Below, piece after piece: positions 46,501 through 58,400 of a stretch of 64,000 nt of DNA. Below the pieces are notes generated by a model that saw only the letters and a list, made by a program, of their open reading frames with translations, was not told where the DNA came from and did not search any database. This DNA comes from CBDCUW01 sp963734865. GTDB taxonomy: Bacteria > Planctomycetota > Planctomycetia > Pirellulales > Pirellulaceae. Position 1 is the stretch's first letter. Every line of letters begins with the position of its first letter. Both the position numbers and the translations under genes were made by a program. The stretch spans positions 62,001 through 126,000 of the forward strand of contig CAVTIV010000010.1 of assembly GCA_963734865.1 (NCBI GenBank), written 5' to 3'.

Positions 46501-49500
46501 TACCGGCTACCGAGGATAGGCCAGACGACAACGACTGCGTGACTGACAAGTCATACAGGCGAACGCCGTCACCGACGATCGGGAACGCATTGGTCGTGGG
46601 ACTGCCGTTGGCATAATGAATTTCGTTCACCAGGGCTTGTTGGATCGCGTTGCGGACTTGGGCGATCGACATGGCCGGGCTGATATTGATCGGAATGTGG
46701 CCGACACCGACGCCGTTCCCAGCAACATCGAACTCGAACGTCTTGGTCAAGCTTGGCAGCGTGGCGCCAAGATTGGTCGCCGTGCGATCGGGCATCTTGC
46801 CGCTAACGGTGATCGTATGACCATCGCCAATCAAATTGCCCGGCAGGGCAATGATCTCGCTCTGGTCGGGGCGAGCTTCACCGGCGGTTGAAAATTCGAA
46901 TCGGATCTTGACGTCCTGCTGGCCGGCCCAAGTTCCCAGATCGATCCTCGCCTGGCGATATCCGGGACCATCGAACAACTGTTGCACGAAGCGGCGGTCC
47001 CCACCACTGTTGCCAAAGCCACTAATACCAGGATCGTATTCACGCGGGTTGTTTTGGTCATCCCAATCGAAACCACCAGCGCTGGCGTCCTGATTGAAAT
47101 TGTTCGTTGCCACCAAACGCCAAACGCCATCATCACCGGCAACGTAAACCCGCAGCGAATCCCGCATCGGCGTGTTGGCCAGATTGTTGCCGCTGTTGCG
47201 ACCCTCACTGTCCAACACATAGGTGAAGTACAGCGTCGGCAGGTCTTCCGATACAAACCCAGTCAGATCCAATGAATTACTTTGAACCGTACCGTGCGCC
47301 CCACCCAGGAAGTTGTAGCCGCTGAAATTTTGCAGGTCCGAGGCATCGGGGGTGCTATCGACGATGCCGGTACTCAAGTGGCTGAAGTCATTATTCAGGT
47401 CATCAAAGCCAAATCGCAACGCGGCACCGCCACCGATGTTCGGTCGCGCGTCGTTATCCAACTGCGGCATGCCGTGACCGGCCGCCCCTTCGTTGGTGTC
47501 CGAGAGGTGCCACAGGTTTTGGTCGAGCGAGCTGAAGAACACACCCCGGAAGTTGGCCGACGTGGTAGCGTCGTTGATCGGAACGCTGTCGGACCCGAAG
47601 GCAAAGACCGGCTGCGCCGTGCGGTTGTTCATGTCGAAGGCATACAAGCTGCGCTGCCCGCCGGCGATTCTGCCGATGCCGAAGTACAGGTTGCGGATGT
47701 CGATGCCAGCGTCCGGATTCTGGTAATTCGCCGGACCCGAGGTCACGCGTTCGAAGGTGATCTTGTTGCCCGATTGGTCGGCGATGAAATCGGTACCGGC
47801 CACAGCGCCGACGACCGTCGGATCGACGACCAGCGTCGCGAATCCTCGGATGTCACCGGCCGCATACGAACCCGTCGACGCGTTCTCGCTGAAACTGGCT
47901 CGCCAAACAGCGCCGGTGTCGGTAAAGGCCCACAGGAACTGACCGCCACTGGGATCGGTCACGATTTCGACGACGTTTCCGGTGTACCCACCGGTGCTGG
48001 GCGAGATGGTTGGAATCTGGATCTGGGCGACCACATTCGTGCCTGCCCAAGGAGTCTCGGGCGGGAAATTGAAGTTGGTGTAATTGTTCTGGATTCGTAG
48101 AGCTAACGGATCGGCCGACTCGAAACCGCCGGTCATGTTGTTGCCGCCACGGCTGACCGCTGCACCTGAGTCAGGATCGAGGCGATAGATCAGGTTGTTG
48201 GCGTTCTGGAGTCCGGCCGACGGGCCGACGATATCGTTGCCGTTGTTGTCGGCGCCGACCGTGATGGCGTCGAAGTTGCCGCGATTGGCCAGTCCGTACA
48301 GAAACCGCGTCTGCGAATTCGTGTCGTTGTAGAAGGTCAGGCTGCTGAACTCCATCCCTTCATTATCCAAGCGATTCGTATCGGTCGGATTGGTACCGGT
48401 CGTTCGGAAGTATTCATAGGTAGCGATCCCAGTCGAGCTGAGCGAGTTGATCGTCCCTTCGGCATCGATCGAGTAGGTCGTGGACGTATTGCCGTCGTTG
48501 TTACCCGCCGTTCCGCTATCGCGAATCGCAATGATGTCGCCGCGATCCGAACGCGCGACAGCCCCCAGCGGCACCGAAGTGTTCTGCGACACGATGGAGT
48601 CGTGACGGCCGGTCAGGGGGTTGTAGATCGAGAGCCGAGTATTACCGGCCGTGTTGCTATCGGTGACCGCGATCAGCGGCACATCGCCGAGGTGCCAGGG
48701 AACGATGTTGCTGCCGTTGTCGGCAAACGCGACCTGCAGCGCGACGGGACCTTGCGAGGCGACCGGTACCGGTTTGTTCTCGACACCGACATCGAAGCGG
48801 TCGTCGGCAATACGGATCGTCGAATCGAGCGGCTCCAGTCGGGCCAGCGGATTGGCGGGATTGGAGTCGGTGAACTGACGCAATTCCGGCGGTATCTGCT
48901 GATTGTTGGTGATCACGACTTCATAGGTGCCCTCGGTGCTCAATTCGAGCGGGCCAATGAACGGGTCCTTCGGGCCAAGTGAACCGTCGGGCAGGATGCT
49001 CGGGTCCGTCGTCTGATTGGGGATCGAGGGTGAGACGCGATCGTCGAGCACATTGGAGTTCGTTCCAATCGCGACCAGCACGCCATCGTGATAGAGGTAA
49101 GCGCCCGTGTCGGGACGCTGCAGACCGTCGGCATAATCGACATCGATGACCGTGGAGACTTTGTGATCAATCGGATCCGATCCGGCACCCCCGGGAATCC
49201 CCTGCAGTCCGTCACGTCCGACGGTGAATGTGTAGGAGTCGGCGGTCCCGTTGGCTGTACCACCGACGGAAACCGCACCCCGATCGGTGTCATCGAATCC
49301 GCCAAGATCGACGGTTCCACCGGGATTGAATAACTCGCCGGCCAGTGGCGAGTGGGCCGGCAAACCGATCGCCTCGATGCCGATTGATGCGTATCGAATG
49401 TCGGCATAACGAATGACCGAGCCACCGATTTCATCGGTCTCTCGCAGACGAATCTGCAATTGGTAGCCACCGCTGGTGATTCCCGAGGTCAAGCTGGAGG

Positions 49501-52500
49501 CGATCTGAGCGGGATCGGAAAAATTCGTGGTCGGATTCGTACTGCGAACGCGAACGTAGTAGGTGAGCTGCGATCCGAGAGAACCCGGCAGCACGACTCG
49601 CATCCCGGCGTCGCCGTCATTGGTGCCATAAAAATCTTTGTTTCCGCCGCCAGCCGCATTGAATTGCGCAGCCGGATCCAACTGCATCGGTAGCGCATGT
49701 CCCGATTCAAAACCGACGAAGTCACCCGCGTTGACATCACGCGGATTGACATAGGTCAGCTGGCCCGTCTGTGACTCGAATCGCGAATCTTCGCTTAACG
49801 CCAATACATTCCCGTCGCCATCGAGGAATTCCAACAACGTGTCCAATCCCGAGTCGGTACGATCGATATCGATCCAAACCATGGTGCCGGCGGTACCCTT
49901 GAAACTGTAGACATCCTGATCGCTACCGGCCGCGATCGCACCGAAAACGGTAAACCCGAGCCGACGATCCTCGTCACCGGATAACTCATCCGGGGCAAGC
50001 GTTCCCAGTTCCTGGTGTGCGCCGATGACAGCGTTGGTATCACCACTGCCACTGATATTCCCCTCCAACTCCAATTCGGTATCGACATTTCGATCGTGGC
50101 TGTAGGGATCGAGCTTGATCCCGGTCCAGTCCCCGGGTGTTCCCGTGTCGATCGATCCACCCGCCTGAACAACGATCGATGACACCAGCACCTGGCTGAA
50201 TACGTTGGCCGTTTGTGCCGACGCGGCTATCTGGTCAATGTCGCCAGCGATACCACCGGTTGCCGTCACCAAACCGAAGTAATCCTGGACAGTTGTCCCA
50301 AAGCCTCCGGTGATCGACCCACCGGGCGAGACGGTGAATGTCGAGCCGTTTTCCAAGTATGTATTGTCGGCATCGATTGCCAGTCCCAGTTGGCCGGTGT
50401 CATCGGTGATGTCCAGATTCACGATCGCTTGGAAGTTGAATCCTTCCGACTGCAGTTCAGATAGCGTGGTTGCGAAGGTCAGATTCGCGTTCAATTCATC
50501 GCGATCCTCGTCGGAAGCGAGAATGATGAACTTCGCCGCTTCGGGCCTGGCTTGATAATTCTGGAGCGCGAAATCGATGCCCGCATAACCATCTTCGGAG
50601 GTGCCGTCGCTGGCGTACTGATTGACGATGCCGGCGTACTCACTGGCCGTGCCGAACAGGGCACCTCCGGCGCCGACCGGAATCGATCGTCCCAGCTCAC
50701 CTTGGATCCGACTGGCAAATCCGACGGCGCCGTAGCGATTGCCGCCCGCACTTCCGTTGCCGATCCCAGCGGCCAGCAGGCCAGCTTCGAGATCCTGGAT
50801 GAATTGCGCCGTGAAGACCTGCGTGTTTCGCATCGTGATGGTTTCGTCCATCACGATGATGATGTCCGCGTACGGGGCCGACGTCGCCGAGGCGATCGCC
50901 GAACAGGTCAGACCGCCAATCGTTTCGACCTGGAACCGTCCGTCGGGAGTGAAGCCGGCGCCGGCGCTGCAGTCGGTCAGTGCGGTCATGATCACCGGAT
51001 GACCGGGGGTTCCTAGCACCTGCAATCGTCCGCCAATCCGATCGGTGATATCCAGCGATGCGCCTGTCGCCGAGAGCGCAGCACCGTCCAATTTGACGAC
51101 CAACGATTCCTCGTCACTACTCTCCAGACGAAGGCCGTTGTAGACATGGAAATTTGTCGAGACAACATCGTCTCGTACCACGTGAACGATATCCGTGTCG
51201 TCCCAAACCACTTCGGTAAAGAGTGTGTTTCCGCGAATTTCCAAACCGTTGACATCGTTGCCATCGAGTTTATTTCCGCGAATGACCGGACCATTATTGC
51301 CCGGCGGAATCTCGTACAGCGCCACATCACCACTTTGACGTCCCGTGTCCTGTCGCAGGAACGAGTCAAGTGAGTTGACGTTGATGTTGATCACGGCGCC
51401 GCTGTTGTTGACAAACGTGTTGCCAACGATGGTCGGTTGGGCTCCCGTGACGTGGATCGTTGCGTCACTGTTGGAAAGTCGCCCTTGACGATTTCCGCCT
51501 GACTGACCTCCACTGCCGTCGGCATTGAGCTCGAACAGACTGTTCGCGATCCGCGCATTGGCTTGCTGGACTTCGAGCACGTTGAAACCGGCCGTCGAAC
51601 CTTCGACGCCCGACACACCTCCGCCATAAGCCAAGACGGCCTGATCGATGCTGACGCGACTCACGCGACCGGCGTAAATGCCCGCCCAATCGCCCGGTGC
51701 CGGTTCAACCCCCGGCGTGCCATCATTGTTGGTATCAAAGGTACTACCTTGACCGAAACGATCGTCATGGATCGACGTGAAAATGACGTTGCTACCCTCG
51801 TTCCCCTCGGCGATCAACGTCGTACCGAATCCCAGTTCAATCCTGGCCCCGTCGCTCTTGATGATCATGCCCGGATCGATGACCAACCCGGCGTCGGGGC
51901 GTCCGCGAAGCTTCGAACCGGCGGTCGAGACCGTGGGTGCATTGGCCGGCGCGGCGTTCAAGCGATCGGTGTAGGTGTTGGTGGCGCGGTCGAGTTCGGC
52001 GACCAGTCGGAAAGCGCCTCCATTGTCGCTGCGATAGAGTCGCCGAGAAACAAAATCGCCCGTCGCCGCGGTGATGCCCGAAAACAGCACGGCATTGTTA
52101 ATCCCCGTGACCGTGATCGCCTGCGCAGACGAAGCCAAACTCTCAAAACCGCGCATGTCCACAAAGGTATAGCGGTACTGATAAGTGCCTGCGTCGATGG
52201 ATCCGCCGGAAACCTCACTGAGCCCGAGAATGGAACTGGGGCGAACAGACTCCTGCACCGGTCCGCCCGACTGACCTTCCAGCAGCAAGCTCTGATCAAG
52301 CACATGCACGATGTCGGTGTCATCAAACCGAGCCGAAACTTGCAACTGCTCAAGCTCGCTGCCCGATTGCGTGTCGATGCGAATGTACAGACCATTGATC
52401 AGGTTGTTGCTCAGTACGTTTCCGTGCACGTCCGGGCCAACCCGATCATAGTCGGCGACAAACCCATTCCCGCTGATCGATGACCGTTGAAAACGTGGCG

Positions 52501-55231
52501 AGGCGAACGACGTGTCCTGGAACGTGTTGGGATCGGCTGACATGGCCGCATTCGCGCTGGCCACGATCGTGTTGTAGGAAACTTCCGCGCGCGCTTCGGA
52601 CAGATGAATTGGATCGACGACGCGGTTGATCGTCGAGACCTGTCCGCCGCCGAACTCAATCGATGCATGGTTCAAGTAATTTTGGAAGATACCTTGCCGC
52701 TCGGCCTCCGGCCGACCTTGTTCGCGATCAATATCATTGCGGATTTCAATCCCCCCCCAGTCGCCGTGCGCCGGCGTGTTGTCGTTGGGATTCGAATTGA
52801 TACCCTTGGCATGGTCGTTGTAGCTGGTGAAGTAGACAGGCAGTTGTGGAGTTCCCAACACCTGAATGGAACTGCCGCTTCGATTGAACCCGTCGGTATC
52901 GCTGCCCACCGAAATGCGGCTATCGAGGAATTTTAAAATGACTCCAGCATCGACGACCAAGGTCGTATTATCTGGCACGTTGACATTCCGACCGTCATCC
53001 AGCGTCACGTTGATGCCGGGCACGAACCCGATTTCATAGGCCTCGTTGTCGGCAAGGGTAGTGACATCGTTGTCCAATCCGTCGTTGGCCAAAACTCGGA
53101 CCACCGCATTGGCTTTGGTTGCCGCGACCGCGAGCGCATCGTCGATATTGTCAAACGGCGCCACAAGCGAGCCATTACCACCTTCGTCACTGCTGATATC
53201 CGGTTTCCGAACATACAATGTGTCCGCAGCAGCGGCGGTCTCAAACCAGAAGTTGTAGTTGCCGCCAACCACACCGTCGCGATCGCCATCGAGCGCCGAA
53301 CCGTCCGCATCGACGATAGTTTCGCTGCTTGAATCGGGACGGAACTCCAGTCGCAGGTTGTACGCGCCCTGGCTGACGCCGCCTGGCGAGGTCAAACCAG
53401 ATTCGATGTCATAGGAGTCGTTGCCCTCGGCGGAGACGCCCACATAGTAGGTCCCCGCCGCCAATTGCATTTCGACGAACGAGTCCGATCCAAAATAATC
53501 GTCGTTGGCGCTGACCAACTCGGTCTTACCGGCGACCTCGCGGAACAAAGACAGCCTGGTGTCCAACAGACTGGAGCTACTCAGACGCTCGGCTAGCGTC
53601 TGAGCGGTCAGGGTCCCTGGACTGTCGAGCACAACTTTGTACAAGTCGACATCGAGAGACTCTTTCTGGTGCAGGTACTCGCCGTGAACAATATCTTCCG
53701 GATTCGGGAACACTTCGTCCCCCGCACCGCCAGCACCCATCACGGCGCCTTCCAGATCGTAAGCATGCCCCAGGCCGATCGCGTGCCCAATCTCGTGCAA
53801 GGCGACGTTAAAAAAACTGCCTCCAAATTGATTCGATGCCGATGTCGTGAAGTCGGCGAAGTCCATCGTCACGCCGCCCGGTCCACCCAGGCCGGCGACG
53901 CCGCCCGGTCCGCTCACTCGTGTCGGGTCGGCCGTGAACAGGTCACCAACGATCAATCGCAGTCCGCTGCCTTCGGTCTCATAGAAGTCGATTCCCAACA
54001 AGGAATCGTAGAGGTCAAGAACTTCGCGAAATCGCTGTTCCTGGGCCTCATTCATCTGGTTGTACAGCGGATCGCCGTTGACGTCATTTCCGTAGCTGGC
54101 ATTTCTCAGGAAGGTGTACGCGATCTGTTCGATCCCGTTGTTTCCATCACCGCCACCCAAGTGCGTCTCCACTTCGATGTCGCGATGGCCAATCTCGTCG
54201 TTGCCACCCGGGTTGTCGGCCATCGGTGTCAAACCGGTGTTGCTGATCTGCTGATCCACCAGCAGCGTCCAATTGCCGTTGACCGCCGAACCATTGGCCG
54301 CCGCCGTTAAATCGGTCGCGGTTGTGGCCGTGATCCCCGGTTCCCCGACGGGTGTGAACGGTTCGACTGCAAGTGTCTCAAAGTCGTTCGTATCCCCAAT
54401 TCGAAGTCGGAACGACGTACTGCTCGCACCGGCGACCAATGTCTCTAGACTGCTGGCGAACTCCAAAGTCACTTTTTTGAGAACGGGATCGACGACGACG
54501 CCCCCGGGGATCGGATTGAAGGACTGATCATCTTCGGTCGTGACGGTCCCGCGCGTGTCGATCAGCTGATAGAACTCGCGGTTGCCGAGATTCGATCCCG
54601 GCCGGAACAGGTCCGCGTCATCAAAGTAGACGTCGATCTGGTTGTCCCGACGGACCAGCGTGCCATCGACCGGATCGATCGGCTGGGGCACCACCGCGAT
54701 CACCTTGCCGCCGGTTTCGACATCAAAATCGATCGTTTGAACGGTCTCACCGTCGATCGTTCGGAAGGGAAGACCGAAAAAGTTGCGCAGCGCGATCGTC
54801 CCCGTGGCCGGATCGTCTTCGCCTGAAATCTCGATGCGATAGCGATCATCCGCGAGGGTCTGCGAGAATCTCGCCACCACCGTTTGCTCGTTTTCCCGGA
54901 ATCCCAAGAAACCGGGAGTGATCTGGATTTCGTTGCCATCGCCGAACGTGTCGTCACCGCCCGAGGCGGTGATTTGAATACCGCCCAATGTCGTGGGGTC
55001 GAGACGCTGCCCACCGTCAAACCGGAAGGTCAACTCGCTGGGCGAGAACTTCAGTTCGTTCAGCGCATCTTCCGCGAACAGACCCTCCGCATTGGGATTG
55101 GCGCCGACCAATCGTGGCGCCCCATCGATAATGTCGATCGCCAACAACTCACGCTTTTCGAGTGTCTCGTGATTGAGCCGGCGGGATGCGGTGCGAGAGA
55201 GAAGACGCCGAAGGTTTCGTCGCTTGGCCAT
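37512..55231 (-). CDS. Giant mosaic surface protein: matrixin-like protease, vWA, GEVED, cadherin-like repeats, dockerin; two frame breaks
   Basis: About 5,905 residues after removing one extra base near 41816 and one near 39105; length modulo three agrees. I choose ATG at 55231 (MAKRRNLRRLL). Order: N-terminal LEKRELLA motif (residues ~27-34); Ig-like region; metzincin zinc site HEIGHAIGLGH at about 479-489 with a following Met (AVMG); PPC-like beta-domain; beta-helix segments with three FTS..GDWxGI modules, the third interrupted by a vWA-like domain (about 1440-1660, DETIT); a propeller-like region (2180-2450); another PPC-like domain; more beta-helix; GEVED-type domain (WIDFNADGDFKDFGE near 3940); tandem cadherin/VCBS-like repeats with VNDPP linkers; and a type I dockerin with two Ca loops (DVNDDGFVTALDALLVINHL, DVNGNQFITANDALLVINQL) near 5750. 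Expected extracellular; function unproven. Confidence 0.8.
50200..50900 (-). other. vWA-like domain inserted in the giant protein
   Basis: IIIVMDETITMRN opens the domain with D-x-T-x-T where D-x-S-x-S is usual for a MIDAS metal site, and FIILASDEDRDEL supplies the later Asp-containing strand. Approximate limits. Confidence 0.65.
53765..53797 (-). other. Metzincin zinc-binding site HEIGHAIGLGH
   Basis: Codes for HExxHxxGxxH with a downstream Met (AVMG), as in matrixin-type metalloproteases, inside the giant protein. All three His, the Glu and the Gly are intact, so the domain may be catalytically active. Confidence 0.85.
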
Positions 55232-55434
55232 GGGTGACCCGAAAGGGGGGAGTAGAACTGCTGGTGATATAAACGCATGTGCAGCGACAATCGACACAAC
55301 GGATTTCTCCGAATGATCGGATTTCGCAGGCTTTGGTGGGTGTTCGGCAGGCCGAACGATGATTCAATCAGTCAATTTAGGGGATCGGTTGATCCCGATG
55401 TTAGTCGCTTCAACGGCAAATGTTTCGATAACTT

Positions 55435-58400
55435 TCATCCCAGGGGCCCCTCATGGGTCATTTCGTCCATCAGCAGTGACAACGCCTCGTCGACACCAGA
55501 AGGTGTGCTGACTTCGCTGCCCGAAGGCAATTGCTCGATCGCGATTTCGCTGGCGGAATCGTTGATCTCCAGGCCAGCGGCAAGCAAGGCATCGCGTGGG
55601 TCTGCCTTCACGCTGCTGGCCGGTTCGGTCACCGTGGCCGCCTCGGTCGTTGTCGACGGCTCGCTGTTTCGCACCGCCAAGTTGGCCGTGCTGGCGGCGG
55701 CAAAACTGGTCGTGACAGCATGGCTGGCTAGCGATTCACCCTCGCCGGCTCGAATTTGGCTGAGCCTGTTGATGACCAACAGCGCGTCGAGCGCCGAAAC
55801 CCGTCCATCGCCGCTGGTGTCGTAGTAGTCTGGCGGGGGAGTTCCGATTGCGCTGACCGGCACAAACGTTGCCGTGCTGCCGACCAACGCTCGGCTGAGG
55901 AAGTTGATGATCCGCAGCGCATCGATCGCCGACACCACCCCGTCCGCGTTGACATCCGTCGACAGGTTCGTCAGCGGGTTCTGGTAACGCGATTGGTTCA
56001 ACGTCAGCGTGACGGTCACCTGATCACTGGCTAAGCCGCTGTTGTCCAGGATTCGATAGCTGAACGAGTCCTGATCGTTGACGTTTCCGGTCGTGTTGGT
56101 GTAAACGAACGTGCCATCGGCATTGACTTCCAACGTCCCCAAGTTGGGGCCGACAATGCTTGCCAGGTCGACCGTGATCGGGTCGCCATCGGCATCACTG
56201 TCATTGCGAAGCAGGCCGCTCGAGGGGTTCAATATCTGCAGCTTGGCACCGACCGGAACGTTGTAGCCATCGGCGAGGGCAACGGGACGATCGGGAACGG
56301 GGCTCACGGTCAGCGTGAATGTATCGCTGACGCGGAAGGAATTATCGGTCGCCGCAATCTCGATCTCAACCTCGCCCGATTGATTCGGTTCGAGCGTGAT
56401 CTGCAGCTGGTCGCCCACGAACGTGATCGATCGAACCAACGGATGCTGCAGGATCTGCTGGGCCGTCGGATTGATGATGTTGCCGAGTCTGGCGACCGAG
56501 TAGTGCAGCGGCTCGCCGTCCGGATCGGCAAACACCGAACCGAGGTCACCGGTGACCGGTAGGTCTTCGGTCCCGCTCAGCGGATTCAACGTTCCGATCA
56601 CCGAGGGCGGATCGGGGGTGTTGACGACCGTGACGGGAATCTGGATGACCGACATCGCACCGTTGGAATCTTCGGCGGTGATGCTCAGCGAAACCGGTTG
56701 TCCTGGCGGCGTGAACGCAAAGGGCGGAAAGTCCAAGACCAGCAAGTCGCCGACCACGCGTGCGGGCACGATCGTCGAATTGCTGGAGGTCACCGCAAAC
56801 GTCAGCGCGTCACCTTCCGGATCCTCGAACCAAGTCGTCAGATCATAAGTCGCCTGCTGCGGATCTTGTTTGCTCTCGTCGCGAACGATATCCGTCTGGC
56901 CGGCAACGCCATTGATCCCGACAAAGATCGGGCCATTGTTGACACCGCCGATGTTGATCGAGACCGTCGCCGTTGCCGAGGCGCCGAGGTTGTCGACCAC
57001 GCTGTACTCAAATTGGTCGATACCGCTGAACAAAGCCGGCGGATCATAAGTCAACGTGTTTCCCGACAGCGAGACCGTTCCACCTCGGAAGGTGGTCTTG
57101 GGGAATTGCCCGGCCACCAAGGAAATCGTCTGGCCCGCCGCGACTTCGTCGGCAGGTCCGGCTGTGTCGTTGTCCAAGATGCCGGCCAGGACCGAGTCAC
57201 CCAAGACCGGAATCTGCAGCAGCGTGTCCTCTTGGACACTGTAGTTGTCGTTGATCAGTCGCGGAGGATCGTTGACCGCATTGAAGGAGATAGAAACCGT
57301 ACCCAGCTTGGTTGCGGCCTCGGACTGTTGGCCGGCGCCCGGTACGTCCGCAACCACGTAGGTGAACGTATCGGCAATCGACCCGTTGTAATCGGCCGGC
57401 GGCGTGTAGACGACGTTCGTACCGTTGTCGGTGATCGCGATCATTCCGCCAAGCGAACTCAAAAACTCGCCCCGAATGCTGCCTACCGACTGGATGACCA
57501 TCGGCTGAGTCGACTCGTTCTGCGGCCCTGGCACGTAGTTCCCGGCGATCAAACCGGGAAAAAAGACCAATGATCCATTCACCGTAACAAATTCATTGTC
57601 GATGCTGAACGTCTGCACCACGTCCTCATTGATGTTCCGCGTGATGACAACACTGGGTAGCTGAGCCACCGGTGGATCATTCACCGGCACCACATTGATG
57701 GTGACCGAGATCGGGACCGAATTGACGAGCTCGGCGGAGCGATCGAACGGTTTGACATCCGATACCCGAGCGGTGAATCCGGTCACGCCGTTGAAATCCG
57801 CTGCCGGAATGAATGTGAATGTGCCATCCGACGCAAGATCCAACTCGCCGGCGACCGTACCGCCGGGAGTCGTCAGCGTGCGGACACCCACGTCATCGGC
57901 GAAGATGACGAAGTCGTCCCCTTGCAGATCGACCACACCAGTCAGCAAACCATCGTCGTTCGTATTGGATGGCGTCAACACGCCATTTTCGTCGAGCGCC
58001 TGCAGGGCACGATCCTCTTCCACGGTGAATGTGCGGTTGGGATTTGCGATCTGTGGCGGGCCGCCTGGCAAGATCAACATCACATAGTCTTCCGTTTCAC
58101 CGCTGAGCGCCAATCCGGACGGTTCCAACCCGCCATCCCGCGAAACACGGAACCGTGCATACGTTTGGATTGGGGCGATCGGATTGGGCGTCGTCGCCGG
58201 GACCGTCACATTGAACACACGTGTGATTCCGACGCCGGCGTCACTGAAGATCGCGCCATCGGTCAGCGGCGTGATGATCTGTTCGCCTGGATCGGTCCAG
58301 TCACCGTCGGCATTGAAGTCAATCCAAGCCTCCAGCACCCCGGCTCCGGTAACGGTGACGCTGATTGGCGTAATGACACCTTTGTTCAAAACACCATGGG

